NCBI RefSeq assembly: GCF_040784935.1
Contig: NZ_CP160680.1
Coordinates: 4,310,501 to 4,374,500, forward strand
Direction: 5' to 3'
Source: Lewinella sp. LCG006
GTDB lineage: Bacteria; Bacteroidota; Bacteroidia; Chitinophagales; Saprospiraceae
Length of the DNA: 64,000 bases
Both the position numbers and the translations under genes were made by a program. Below the pieces are notes generated by a model. It had not been told where the DNA came from, searched no databases, and worked only from the letters and a program-made list of their open reading frames with translations. Positions within the stretch are counted from its first letter, which is position 1, and the number at the start of each line of letters is the position of its first letter. Below, in pieces: positions 36,722-45,903 of the stretch.

Positions 36722-37783
36722 TCACCTCACCCCCCGATAATACGCTAAACTATGAACAATCTCCTCCGCCGTAGCCGTTTGGTTAACGGCTACCTTACCC
36801 GCTGTGGGAATCAAGCTAAAGTTGATGCGGGCATCCTCGTTTTTCTTATCCTGGCGCATGATCGAGAGGAGGAGCTCGTCAATATCTTCAGGGATGGCTT
36901 GATGACCATAAATGCGGAGGAAGTAGTTCGTGATATCGGTAAGTTCCTGCTGGCTGAGGCCGAGCTGCTTAGCAGATAGCCAGGCTTCGCAGATCATGCC
37001 TGCAGCGATGGCTTCGCCATGGAGAAGGGGAGTGGTTGTTTCTAAAAAGTAGCTTTCGATGGCATGGCCAATGGTGTGGCCGAAGTTGAGCGCCTTGCGG
37101 ATGCCCTTTTCGTGGGGGTCTTCCCGGACAATCTGCTGTTTGATGGCCACCGAGCGGGCAACCCACTCGCTCCAATCAATGCTTGCCAAATCGGTGATGT
37201 GTTGGAGTTCCTGCCACTGTTGCACGTCGGCGATGAGGGCGTGTTTGATGATTTCGGCGAAGCCTGAGCGGAGTTCTCGTGCCGAGAGGGTCTGGAAAAA
37301 TCGGGCATCCGCCCAAACGGCGCGGGGATCGCGGAAAAGGCCAATGCTGTTTTTGACGCCGTAAAAATCTATGCCCAGTTTGCCTCCAACGGAGGCATCT
37401 ACCTGTGAAAGTAAGGTCGTAGGGATTTGGATAAAGTCTATCCCGCGTTTGAACGTCCCTGCACAGAAACCACCCATGTCTCCGATAACACCACCACCCA
37501 GGTTGAGTAAACACCAGTTGCGTCCAGCACCAGCATGGAACAGCTGGGCCCAGATGTGTTGACAGGTTTCAAGGGTTTTGTGCTTTTCTCCAGCGGGTAT
37601 GGTGATGTAATGTGGTCGAAAAGGGGCTAACTGCTCCTTAATGAGCGGGAGACAATGTTGGGCCGTATTTTCATCCGTGAGTACCGCAATTCCGGCAAAA
37701 TCCTGAGCAGCCAACCAGCGAAGTTGAGGGCTATCAATGGGCGATATATCAATGTCGTAATGGTCAAGTTGAAGAACCGGCAT
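36722..37783 (-). CDS. aroB: 3-dehydroquinate synthase
   Basis: 353 aa, the normal size. It converts DAHP to 3-dehydroquinate in the shikimate pathway with NAD+ and a divalent metal. Visible motifs: LLNLGGGVIGDMGGFCAGTF (NAD-binding glycine loop), QIPTTLLSQVDASVGGKLGI with KNSIGLF (substrate-binding Lys), SGFAEIIKHALI (metal Glu) and ALNFGHTIGHAIES (metal His). All key residues seem present. It is not in an obvious aromatic amino-acid operon; it stands alone between unrelated genes. Confidence 0.95.
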   Translation of the reverse strand: MPVLQLDHYDIDISPIDSPQLRWLAAQDFAGIAVLTDENTAQHCLPLIKEQLAPFRPHYITIPAGEKHKTLETCQHIWAQLFHAGAGRNWCLLNLGGGVIGDMGGFCAGTFKRGIDFIQIPTTLLSQVDASVGGKLGIDFYGVKNSIGLFRDPRAVWADARFFQTLSARELRSGFAEIIKHALIADVQQWQELQHITDLASIDWSEWVARSVAIKQQIVREDPHEKGIRKALNFGHTIGHAIESYFLETTTPLLHGEAIAAGMICEAWLSAKQLGLSQQELTDITNYFLRIYGHQAIPEDIDELLLSIMRQDKKNEDARINFSLIPTAGKVAVNQTATAEEIVHSLAYYRGVR

Positions 37784-37953
37784 GGCGTCAAAATTTGAAA
37801 AGCGATAAGTTGAGTAGTCTGGCGTAAAGATAAGCGATAGGGATTGTAATAAGGCTAGCGCAAAAAGTTTGTAAATCTTACAACATCGGATTTTTTAATC
37901 GAGGTTAGGAATTGTTCCTCATCGTTTACTATCCTGCTATCCTTCGCCGCCCC

Positions 37954-39387
37954 CTAAGGCTGAGAAGCAGCCCGAGTATCCTCTACCAGCTTGATGATGC
38001 TCAGCAGCCAGTCGCGATCGGTCAGCAGTTGTGTATTGGAAATTGTTTGGCGGATAGCTGCTCGGCGTGCTGGGGCGGTACGAATAATCCGAGCAAGAAT
38101 TTTGCAAAAATTGAGATAGGTTTGCTTCAAATCGTGGGATAGGGCCTTGTTTCTTTGCAGAAACATCATAAAAGCCGCCAACAGCGAAGCCAGGGCATCT
38201 TCTTCTCCTGTTTCAAAATAAATTTTAGCCAATAAAACCCTGGCACCCAAGTAGTAGTTGAGGTCGGTATAGGCGACCTTGACCAGATGCGACTGCGCTT
38301 TTTCCTGCTCTTTGGTGTAGTAAAAAAGCTCGGCCAGATTATAGTGGTAGGCGTTCTGCTGAAAAGCTTCGGGCAAAAAGGGCAGGAATTTTTCGATAAA
38401 TTGTTGGGCTGCATCGTATTCCTTTTGCCGAAGATAAAGCTTGATCACATTGGCATAGGTCCATGGTGAAAGTTGCCCGTCAACGATGAGAAAACGAGAT
38501 TCTATGCCTTTAAGATAAAGGTTGAGGGCTTCTTTTACGTAAGGTTCACGGCCTTTCCTGATTTTTCGTGCGCAGTAATTGATGGCAAATTGATAAATCT
38601 CCGTAAGGTCATGGTGGGAAATTTGATCGGAATAAATCTCCAGGTTGTTTTTTAGATGAATAAAATGAGCTTCTTCGGATTCCTCACTCAGCATCTGATA
38701 AATATCGAGGTAAAGCCTGATGATGGGGGCTTGCCCGACGCTACTGGTCTTCAGGTGAATAATCCAGGGTTCAGTGATATTGGTTTCGTAGACCGATTTT
38801 AGAATCTGCTGACGATCCAGCATGGAGCAAGCCAGGTTGAGCCGGCGTAGATAGTAATAGGTGTCGAGATCATGGGCTGCTGATTGGATAGCAACATCAA
38901 AGACCCTGTTTTTTTGTCTTAAGTGATGTTGATCCAGTGTTTCTGCAAAGCGCGCCTTGTTGCGAAAAAAATCGAAGCTACTGCCTGTTGGTACGGTGAG
39001 CTGGTCGCTAATGGAACGTTTTGCCGCAGCATAATGCTTTTCCAGATTGCGTTCTGAGTAGACTTCCAGGGCCGCCAGTTCCAAAGCTAAAGGCGTATGG
39101 GTGATTTTTTGCAGGCTAAGGAAGAGAGAGGCAAGTTTATTCAAATTGCTTAAAGCATAGGTCAAAGCTTTGGCGTTGTAGACTTGGTCGGGCCATAATA
39201 TTTTAAACAAATCTTCGCGACTTTTCAGCGCGATCTGATCGTTTGCTAGCCAGGTTCTCAGGATGCTGAACAAAGTCAATAACTCAGGATGCTTGTTATA
39301 AAATGGAGATGCCACAAAGTCTTCCAGTTCGCGCCATTCCGAGTCATTTAATGATTGTAGTAAGGAAACGACTTTGGTTTTTTCCAT
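37954..39387 (-). CDS. hypothetical helical-repeat protein
   Basis: 477 aa, no signal peptide. The start MEKTKVVSLLQSLNDSEWRE, then LEDFVASPFYNKHPELLTLF, is a pattern I associate with a Bacteroidota-specific family of unknown function. The rest is helical (tetratricopeptide-like spacing, e.g. LYLRQKEYDAAQQFIEKFLP and YYTKEQEKAQSHLVKVAYTD), consistent with a cytoplasmic scaffold. It stands alone; the 219-bp gap to the divergent T9SS protein gene carries AT-rich promoter DNA. Confidence 0.65.
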   Translation of the reverse strand: MEKTKVVSLLQSLNDSEWRELEDFVASPFYNKHPELLTLFSILRTWLANDQIALKSREDLFKILWPDQVYNAKALTYALSNLNKLASLFLSLQKITHTPLALELAALEVYSERNLEKHYAAAKRSISDQLTVPTGSSFDFFRNKARFAETLDQHHLRQKNRVFDVAIQSAAHDLDTYYYLRRLNLACSMLDRQQILKSVYETNITEPWIIHLKTSSVGQAPIIRLYLDIYQMLSEESEEAHFIHLKNNLEIYSDQISHHDLTEIYQFAINYCARKIRKGREPYVKEALNLYLKGIESRFLIVDGQLSPWTYANVIKLYLRQKEYDAAQQFIEKFLPFLPEAFQQNAYHYNLAELFYYTKEQEKAQSHLVKVAYTDLNYYLGARVLLAKIYFETGEEDALASLLAAFMMFLQRNKALSHDLKQTYLNFCKILARIIRTAPARRAAIRQTISNTQLLTDRDWLLSIIKLVEDTRAASQP

Positions 39388-39547
39388 TGTTTATGGAGGA
39401 TTTGTGATATTGTTTTTGGCAAATTACTTATTTAAATTAAATAAAATTATAATTTATTTTACTTAAATAACTGTTTTTTAGTTAGTTGTATTTTTTATTG
39501 AAAAAAGTGTGAGTTAATTTGTTGTTGGCAATTTAATAAAAATGTGG

Positions 39548-39578
39548 TTGCCAAAGCTCAAAAGAACCATCATCTTTG
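39548..39578 (+). promoter_or_regulatory. candidate Bacteroidota promoter for the dockerin-like secreted protein
   Basis: TTG (39548-39550), 20-nt spacer, then CATCTTTG (39571-39578), one base off TAnnTTTG. It lies 29 bp before the ATG at 39607. Confidence 0.4.
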
Positions 39579-39606
39579 TATTGCAATGATAAAAATGTAG
39601 AAAATT

Positions 39607-40722
39607 ATGAGAAAGATACTGTCCTTAGCCCTCTTACTTGCTTTGATCCTATCGGATGGATGGACACAGGAGGTTTGGCCTGGCGATGTGAACAATAATG
39701 GCAAAGCCAATACGGTAGACTTATTGTTTTGGGGACTGGCTTACGGAGCAGAAGGCCCGGCGCGAGCAGATCAAAATACGGATTGGTCGGCACAGCCCCT
39801 ACCGACATTATGGGCTAATAACTTTCCGAATGGACTGAATTTTGCCTACGCCGATTGTAATGGCGATGGCATTGTAAACGACGACGATTTTTCGGATGCT
39901 ATAGATGATAACTTCGGCTTGGAGCATCCGCCGGTCACGGCAGATTTCTATGCCAATGCAGCGGGCGCCGCGCCACGTTTGCGCCTGACCCCCAGTGCGA
40001 CCTTGGTGCAAGAAGGTGCTATGGTCAATATCGGCTTGAGTATTGACGATGCAGACCTGCCAATTGCGGATTTCTATGGATTAGCCATAAAATTGAGCTA
40101 TACAACAAACCTCTTGGCTGGTGATGACGGCCCTGATTTTGACCTTGTTGAAAACAGCTGGGTGGATGCGGATGAATCTTACGTACAGGAAATGTATGTG
40201 GATGATGGCATTATGGGAACAGCAGAGCTGGGGCTTACACGAACCAACCAACTGGCAATAGCTGTAGGCAGTGGTGACCTGGGAACTTTTTCAATCATCA
40301 TGGAAGACATCATTGTCGGTCTGGAGGTGGATACTTTTACCCTGCGTATTGATAGTGTGTTACTGATTGACCAACATTTTGGCCGGATACCAGTGATCCC
40401 GGACACGACTCAAATTATCATCGCCAAGGATACTTCAAAATTAACCACTTTAAACCACAATCTTTGGTTGGAAGAAGGAGACGTAGAGCTGGTCGTGTTT
40501 CCTAATCCTGCGACGCATTTTTTACAAATCAGCACCTCGGTGGGAATTGAACAACTGCTTTTGGTAGACCAGTTGGGAAGGACTGAAATTATCGTAGATC
40601 GCCCGATTACCAGTGGAAATTATCGCTGGTACCTAAATGACCGCAAGCCCGGTATCTACTGGCTACAAGTAAAGACCACAGTGGGAATACTCAGCAGAAA
40701 ACTGGTGATAGCCCCGAGTTGA
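39607..40722 (+). CDS. T9SS-exported protein with dockerin-like calcium repeats
   Basis: 371 aa. Signal peptide MRKILSLALLLALILSDGWT. Two dockerin-type I-like loops: GDVNNNGKANTVDLLFWG (from about residue 26) and DCNGDGIVNDDDFSDAID (about residue 82), with Asp/Asn at EF-hand-like positions. A cohesin-like beta-sandwich follows (MVNIGLSIDDADLPIADFYG). The last about 80 residues form a type A T9SS sorting domain (VFPNPATHFLQIS ... GIYWLQVKTTVGILSRKLVI). The combination is common in Bacteroidota surface proteins; no enzyme domain is visible. Confidence 0.82.
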   Translation: MRKILSLALLLALILSDGWTQEVWPGDVNNNGKANTVDLLFWGLAYGAEGPARADQNTDWSAQPLPTLWANNFPNGLNFAYADCNGDGIVNDDDFSDAIDDNFGLEHPPVTADFYANAAGAAPRLRLTPSATLVQEGAMVNIGLSIDDADLPIADFYGLAIKLSYTTNLLAGDDGPDFDLVENSWVDADESYVQEMYVDDGIMGTAELGLTRTNQLAIAVGSGDLGTFSIIMEDIIVGLEVDTFTLRIDSVLLIDQHFGRIPVIPDTTQIIIAKDTSKLTTLNHNLWLEEGDVELVVFPNPATHFLQISTSVGIEQLLLVDQLGRTEIIVDRPITSGNYRWYLNDRKPGIYWLQVKTTVGILSRKLVIAPS

Positions 40723-40727
40723 TAATC

Positions 40728-40920
40728 AGACTTGTTCTGCTGGGATCATTTCGGGTGCAAATCGCGCCTTATCTTCCCACACTGTGCCTTTTTTAAGTCG
40801 CTTAGCTACGGCTAGGCTCCTCAAAAAAGGCTTCGTGTGGTCGATAATGCATCAATTTTCCCACCAACTCCGAGCCGAAGGCGATCACCATAAGGTAAAC
40901 TGACCCAACAGAACAAGTCT
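40728..40920. repeat. MITE-like element with terminal inverted repeats
   Basis: Ends AGACTTGTTCTGCTGGG (40728-40744) and CCCAACAGAACAAGTCT (40904-40920) are inverted repeats with one mismatch in 17. Inside, CCACAC...GCCTTTTTT and AAAAAAGGC...GTGTGG form a second nested stem around a 28-nt loop. Total 193 bp, with no reading frame. The design (short TIRs, internal palindrome, no ORF) suits a non-autonomous element or an intergenic structured RNA. Past it, 40921-41071 holds only a GTACTGCCTGGGCAGTAC palindrome (about 41018-41035). Confidence 0.55.
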
Positions 40921-41071
40921 ATCCTTTCTGGATAGGCAGGTATGGCTGAATATCCAGTTGGATGAGTAACAGTTTCAGCACAAACAATCATTGAATTTAC
41001 TAATACAGATCGTGTCGTACTGCCTGGGCAGTACCTGGACCGGTCATTTTTAAACCGAAAATAATTTTAAG

Positions 41072-42082
41072 ATGAAGAAGTTAATTTATTTATCGCTGAT
41101 TGCCAGCGTTGTGACAGTTGTTTCAGGATGTAATTTCTTGAACCTTGATGATGATACAGTGAACCCCAATCCGGTAGAATTGCCAACAACCGCTGAAGAT
41201 TTCATTGCGGCGAACTACCCCAGCCACGTCATCAGAAGCACCGATACGGAAGACCTGTGTGACAATACCCTGGTCTTGGAAGTAGAATTGGAAGACGGCC
41301 CTGGGCCAGATGTAGACCTTTACTTTACGCTTGATGGTACCTTCTTGTTTACGGAAACAGATATCAATTTGATGGATTTGCCCGAGGCAGTCCGCAATGC
41401 GATCAGTACCAATTTTGCGGATTACTCGATCAACGAGCAAAACATTGAAAGGCACGATTACCCTGATGGTGCTATCGAGTACGAAGTAGAATTAGTGCAC
41501 AACGTCACAGGTGACGAAGAGGATGCCGTGTTTAATGCCAATGGTGATTTGCTTTGTTTTGAAGCAGACCATAATGATGATAATGGAGGTGACGACAACG
41601 GCGGTGACGATAATGGCGGTGATGATGACAATGGAGGCGATGACAACGGCGGCGATGACGACAATGGCGGTGATGATGATAATGGTCAAAGTGTAAGTGT
41701 CCCCCAAGATGTTCGTGATCTGATCCAGAGTCAGTATCCTGGCTACATCATAACCAGCTCAGAACAAGAAGACATCTGTGATGATGTACTCATGTACGAG
41801 GTAGAATTGGAAGATGGCCCTGGGCCAGATATGGATTTGTATTTCAATCTGGATTGGGTATTCCAATTTAGCGAAATAGAGATATCGATCAACCAGCTTC
41901 CTGCCGCAGTAATGGATGCGATAGCCACCAATTATGCCGGCTACCAAATTGACGAAGACAAGGTAGAGCGACTGGAGCGCCCTGATGGATCACTGATGTA
42001 CGCGGTAGAATTGGAATCAGGTAACAATGATGTAGACGTTATCTTCAACGCCGATGGTAGCGTATACTGCGAAGATCAATAA
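41072..42082 (+). CDS. lipoprotein with two PepSY-like domains joined by an Asp/Gly-Asn linker
   Basis: 336 aa. Lipoprotein signal MKKLIYLSLIASVVTVVSGC. Residues about 40-165 and 208-336 are two copies of the same unit: LEVELEDGPGPDVDLYFTLD against YEVELEDGPGPDMDLYFNLD, and NFADYSINEQNIERHDYPDG against NYAGYQIDEDKVERLERPDG. This pattern fits the PepSY-like/DUF2874 (PF11396-type) fold. Between them is a run of (N)GGDD/DDNGG repeats (about 41573-41690), extremely acidic and able to bind cations. An internal gene duplication is clear; function unknown. Confidence 0.75.
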   Translation: MKKLIYLSLIASVVTVVSGCNFLNLDDDTVNPNPVELPTTAEDFIAANYPSHVIRSTDTEDLCDNTLVLEVELEDGPGPDVDLYFTLDGTFLFTETDINLMDLPEAVRNAISTNFADYSINEQNIERHDYPDGAIEYEVELVHNVTGDEEDAVFNANGDLLCFEADHNDDNGGDDNGGDDNGGDDDNGGDDNGGDDDNGGDDDNGQSVSVPQDVRDLIQSQYPGYIITSSEQEDICDDVLMYEVELEDGPGPDMDLYFNLDWVFQFSEIEISINQLPAAVMDAIATNYAGYQIDEDKVERLERPDGSLMYAVELESGNNDVDVIFNADGSVYCEDQ

Positions 42083-42136
42083 GACAATAACTGGGTGTGA
42101 TTTATCCTGATCCACTTTGGAGTGGGATGGGCTAAG

Positions 42137-42180
42137 CTTCCTGAGCCATTACTTCGGTTTTGTGCTCAGGAAGTTTTTTT
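42137..42180 (+). terminator. rho-independent terminator after the PepSY-like lipoprotein gene
   Basis: Stem CTTCCTGAGC / GCTCAGGAAG around an approximately 17-nt loop, followed by seven T residues, 55 bp past the stop. It also lies at the 3' end of the convergent monooxygenase gene. Confidence 0.85.
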
Positions 42181-42481
42181 ATAGTATTTCCGCTAGCGTA
42201 TCCACACTCCAGGCAGCGGCTTTTTCGGCGAAGAGAGGCTTGGTCTTTGCCCAGGTGGAACGGAAGAGGTCGGAGTGGCGGTAGTTTTCCAGTGCTTCTT
42301 CGTTTTCCCATTTGCTGAAGGTAAACAGCACGTTTTCCTGCCTTTTGCCGCGCCAAAGCTCGAGGTGGAGGCAACCGGGGAAGGCCCGAATATGGGCACT
42401 ACTCTGGTGGAAAACCTCCAGGAAGTTGTCGATTTCTTCAGGGCGGAAAGTCATTTTTACGATGCGTTTGAAGGAGGACAT
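42179..42481 (-). CDS. small ABM-type (antibiotic biosynthesis monooxygenase) domain protein
   Basis: 100 aa, a single ABM/dimeric alpha-beta-barrel domain: IVKMTFRPEEIDNFLEVFHQ, then HIRAFPGCLHLELWRGKRQE, FTFSKWENEEALENYRHSDL and FRSTWAKTKPLFAEKAAAWS. The F-P-G-C and W-x-(N/S)-E-E-A-L motifs are typical. Such proteins act as dimers in quinone or aromatic oxidation or in heme degradation; the substrate is not evident here. Convergent with the lipoprotein gene. Confidence 0.87.
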   Translation of the reverse strand: MSSFKRIVKMTFRPEEIDNFLEVFHQSSAHIRAFPGCLHLELWRGKRQENVLFTFSKWENEEALENYRHSDLFRSTWAKTKPLFAEKAAAWSVDTLAEIL

Positions 42482-42593
42482 ATTTTATTGGTTGACTTTT
42501 GCGTAACGGTAGCTGTTAAGCGCTAAGTTAAGATAGAATTGGGAAAGTCTGCGTTGAGTGTGTTTTTGTTTTTGTTTTTTTTAATAAAAAATA

Positions 42594-42625
42594 TTTGTGT
42601 TTTATTTCTCTTTGTCCTATATTTG
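42594..42625 (+). promoter_or_regulatory. Bacteroidota promoter preceding a structured RNA
   Basis: TTTG (42594-42597), a 20-nt spacer and TATATTTG (42618-42625) match the -33 TTG and -7 TAnnTTTG boxes exactly. The start point would be near 42632, at the 5' edge of a region with many hairpins and no protein gene. Confidence 0.6.
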
Positions 42626-42631
42626 CCACGT

Positions 42632-42925
42632 AGCCAAGAATCGACCCATTCTTTCTACTCATCGGTTCTACCCCTCACCTGGTCCGTGAGGAATATCAGC
42701 GGTTTTTAGTTTTACGCAATGCTGGCTCTACTCCGCTCGGAGTGGAGGTATAGAAGCGTGCCCTTGCTTGTAAAAGCAAGCGGTGTGTGGTGAACCGGAT
42801 GGAATCTAATCCATAGAATGGGTGGGTTCCCGCCCTGGCGGGCGTGGGGTATGGTGAGGGCTCAGAGCGAGGTCAAGCACGAAGAAGCCAATTACGCTTC
42901 AAACCACTCAAGCGCGAGATGACTC
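42632..42925 (+). ncRNA. multi-branched structured noncoding RNA, family unassigned
   Basis: ACCCATTCT (42644-42652) pairs with AGAATGGGT (42815-42823) over a long range. Inside it TTCTACC (42665-42671) pairs with GGTATAGAA (42747-42755); CCTCAC/GTGAGG, CTCCGC/GTGGAG and CTTGCTT-GTAA-AAGCAAG hairpins are nested or adjacent. The 3' part has ATGGA/TCCAT, CCCGCC/CGGGCG-type and GAAGC/GCTTC hairpins. A consensus promoter precedes it. The GGTCAAGCACGAAGAAGCC segment reminds me of IscB-associated HEARO/omega RNAs, but I cannot confirm this and no iscB gene is in the window. Nothing convincing codes here; the short frame at 42844-43071 is rejected. Confidence 0.55.
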
Positions 42926-43070
42926 ACCCTAAAATGAGTATACCCTACTTTTACACCTTTGCAACCCTTACATATTTACACCCTTCCAACCAGCTCAGGC
43001 CTTGTTTATCAGGTAGTTATTTTGTAAATTACAAAGATTACATTTTCGCCGTCACCAATTTCTCTGAGTA

Positions 43071-44453
43071 ATGAAAGTTCCTGTACACCTCCTCCTTTTC
43101 GCGCTATTCTTTTTCAACATCACCCAAACCTCTGCTTTTGATATTTGGGGCATTGAAATTCAGGCCCAACAAACGGGGCTTTTTTCCATTGATGCCTCGA
43201 TTATTGTATATATCAAAGGAATTGCAGTACAAACGGATGGTTTCCGTGATTCGCTTAGCTTGTCATGGGGAGATGGGACGATAAGCCGAGTAGCGATCTC
43301 GAACAACGCCGATATTAATGGAAATGGTATTCCGGATGGTACACCGGTAGATGAGAACTTTATCAAGTACATCTATTCGGGTTCTCATACTTACGCTACG
43401 ATGGCTCGTTATTTATTATCAGTGGAGAACCCGAATCGTGCCCCTGGAATCTTGAATGTTAATTTCCCTAATTCAGTGAGCATCCCACTGTATACTGAAT
43501 CTGAAATCACCCTGATCGAAGATTATGAAAACAACCACTTACCTGTCTTATTAGAAACACCCACCAATTATGCTTTTTCAGGACAGCAGTACCTACACTT
43601 GCCCAACGCATTTGATATTGATGATGACAGTTTGGCCTATGAGTTGGTCGTTCCGAAACAAGGACCAAACGAACCGGTGCCCAACTATTTTGGTATTGGA
43701 ACGCTAGCAACGATTGATGCTGAAACGGGGATTTTTAGCTTTCTTTTTGATCAAGCAGGAACTTACACTTTTGCTATCCAAGTTGCTAGTTACCGAAATG
43801 GGACGCTGATGGATAGGGTGGTGCGGGACATGAAATTTTTCGTGGAAGATACAGACGGACAAAATGATCGACCATCATTTCAGTTAAACACGCCTCTCGT
43901 GGTGATCCAGGAAGTAAGTGTTGGGGATACCGTTCGTTTTCAGGCGATTGCCCAAGACGACAACACCATCGTGCCAGCCCTGAGAGCTACCAGTGGGCTA
44001 TTCGATTATTATGCAGAACCCGCCTCGATCAACATCGACTTAGTCGTCGCCGATTTTGAATGGATTGTCCGCGAGGAGCACGTCCGTACCCAAGCTTACC
44101 CTGTAGTCCTTCGGGCCAAAGATGATGGATATGTATTTGGTTATGCCAATTTTGCCTTGGTTCGCTACCGCGTTAACGGTGGCCCAACTTCCACCAACGA
44201 CTTGACGCAAGCGGATGTTCTCGTATTGTATCCCAATCCCACCCGTGATTGGTTGCAGATAGACCTCCCCGCTTCACTGCTTGGAGCATCTATCGCTTAC
44301 CAGGTTTTTACCCATGATGGAAGGAGAATAATGTCGGGAAAATTAAGCGAGAAGACTACTCAGATTGACGTTAAGGGATTGCCTGTTGGTGTTTACCTCT
44401 TACAGTATAAAATAAGGGGACAGCTGCACCAACAACGTTTTGTTATTCAATGA
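43071..44453 (+). CDS. T9SS-exported surface protein with cadherin-like beta domains
   Basis: 460 aa. Signal peptide MKVPVHLLLFALFFFNITQT. The middle contains cadherin/PKD-like text: LPNAFDIDDDSLAYELVVPK, then GIGTLATIDAETGIFSFLFD and a DQAGTYTFAIQV strand. The last about 80 residues are a T9SS type A sorting domain (VLVLYPNPTRDWLQIDL ... GLPVGVYLLQYKIRGQLHQQ). It is probably anchored on the cell surface; no catalytic motif is visible. It follows the structured RNA on the same strand by about 145 bp of AT-rich DNA with short CCCTTACA-type words. Confidence 0.78.
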   Translation: MKVPVHLLLFALFFFNITQTSAFDIWGIEIQAQQTGLFSIDASIIVYIKGIAVQTDGFRDSLSLSWGDGTISRVAISNNADINGNGIPDGTPVDENFIKYIYSGSHTYATMARYLLSVENPNRAPGILNVNFPNSVSIPLYTESEITLIEDYENNHLPVLLETPTNYAFSGQQYLHLPNAFDIDDDSLAYELVVPKQGPNEPVPNYFGIGTLATIDAETGIFSFLFDQAGTYTFAIQVASYRNGTLMDRVVRDMKFFVEDTDGQNDRPSFQLNTPLVVIQEVSVGDTVRFQAIAQDDNTIVPALRATSGLFDYYAEPASINIDLVVADFEWIVREEHVRTQAYPVVLRAKDDGYVFGYANFALVRYRVNGGPTSTNDLTQADVLVLYPNPTRDWLQIDLPASLLGASIAYQVFTHDGRRIMSGKLSEKTTQIDVKGLPVGVYLLQYKIRGQLHQQRFVIQ

Positions 44454-44627
44454 TTTTCTATTTTGTAGTGTAAATACCATATAGAAGATCGTAAGAGGGA
44501 ATTAAGTTCGGACGAATGTTTGCCTAAGATTAAGATATAGAGCAATACAAAGGGAAAGAGACACCAACCCACCCAAAAAATCCTACACATCCCAAAAATC
44601 CTACAAATCCTACACATCTCAAAAATC

Positions 44628-45903
44628 CTATTCCAGAACCTGCAACTTAGCAAACTTCCGCATGATCTTCTTCTCAGGGTTTGGGATGCCTTTGAAACAG
44701 ATTTGAACGAGACCATTGTCGATGTGAATCACCTTTCCTTTACCAAATTCAAGAAAAATCCTACACATCCTACAACTCCCAAAAATCCTATTCCAGAACC
44801 TGCAACTTATCAAACTTCCACATGATCTTCTTCTCAGGATTGGGATGCCTTTGAAACAGATTTGAGCGAGGCCATTGTCGATGTGAATCACCTTTCCTTT
44901 ACCAAATTCAAGAAAAATCCTACACATCCTACAACTCCCAAAAATCCTATTCCAGAACCTGCAACTTAGCAAACTTCCGCATGATCTTCTTCTCAGGGTT
45001 TGGGATGCCTTTGAAACAGATTTGAGCGAGGCCATTGTAGATGTGAATCACCTTTTCTTTACCAAATTCAAGAAAAATCCTACACATCCTACAACTCCCA
45101 AAAATCCTATTCCAGAATCTGCAACTTATCAAACTTCCACATGATCTTCTTCTCAGGATTGGGATGCCTTTGAAACAGATTTGAGCGAGGCCATTGTAGA
45201 TGTGAATCACCTTTCCTTTACCAAAGTCAAGAAAAAATCCTACAAATCCTACAACTCCCAAAAATCCTATTCTAGAACCTGCAACTTATCAAACTTCAGC
45301 ATGATCTTCTTCTCAGGGTTTGGGATGCCTTTGAAACAGATTTGAACGAGACCATTGTAGATGTGAATCACCTTTCCTTTACCAAATTCAAGAAAAATCC
45401 TACACATCCTACAACTCCCAAAAATCCTATTCCAGAATCTGCAACTTATCAAACTTCAGCATGATCTTCTTCTCAGGATTGGGATGCCTTTGAAACAGAT
45501 TTGAGCGAGGCCATTGTAGATGTGAATCACCTTTCCTTTACCAAATTCAAGAAAAATCCTACACATCCTACAACTCCCAAAAATCCTATTCCAGAACCTG
45601 CAACTTATCAAACTTCCACATGATCTTCTTCTCAGGATTGGGATGCCTTTGAAACAGATTTGAACGAGACCATTGTCGATGTGAATCACCTTTCCTTTAC
45701 CAAATTCAAGAAAAATCCTACACATCCTACAACTCCCAAAAATCCTATTCCAGAACCTGCAACTTATCAAACTTCCACATGAGCTTCTTCTCCGGATTGG
45801 GATGCCTTTGAAACAGATTTGAGCGAGGCCATTGTAGATGTGAATCACCTTTCCTTTACCAAATTCAAGAAAAATCCTACACATCCTACAACTCCCAAAA
45901 ATC
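44628..45903 (-). repeat. eight tandem ~158-bp copies of the 3' end of the downstream helicase gene
   Basis: Successive TGCAACTTA landmarks at about 44641, 44800, 44960, 45119, 45278, 45437, 45595 and 45753 are spaced 158-160 bp; the genuine gene end has it at about 45917. Each unit, read on the minus strand, has about 120 bp encoding a version of FGKGKVIHIDNG...FKGIPNPEKKIM...LE plus about 38 bp of the intergenic CCTACAACTCCCAAAAATCC. Copies share bases absent from the gene (e.g. CAGATTTGA for TGGATTTGA), so they were amplified from a diverged founder and kept similar. One-base length differences shift frames, so apparent ORFs here are not real genes. A shorter AAAATCCTACA repeat lies at 44573-44640. 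Confidence 0.9.

Noticed and set aside
42844-43071. 75-aa frame before the T9SS protein gene
   Set aside because: It overlaps the structured RNA, has no recognisable domain, and its composition is unlike neighbouring genes.
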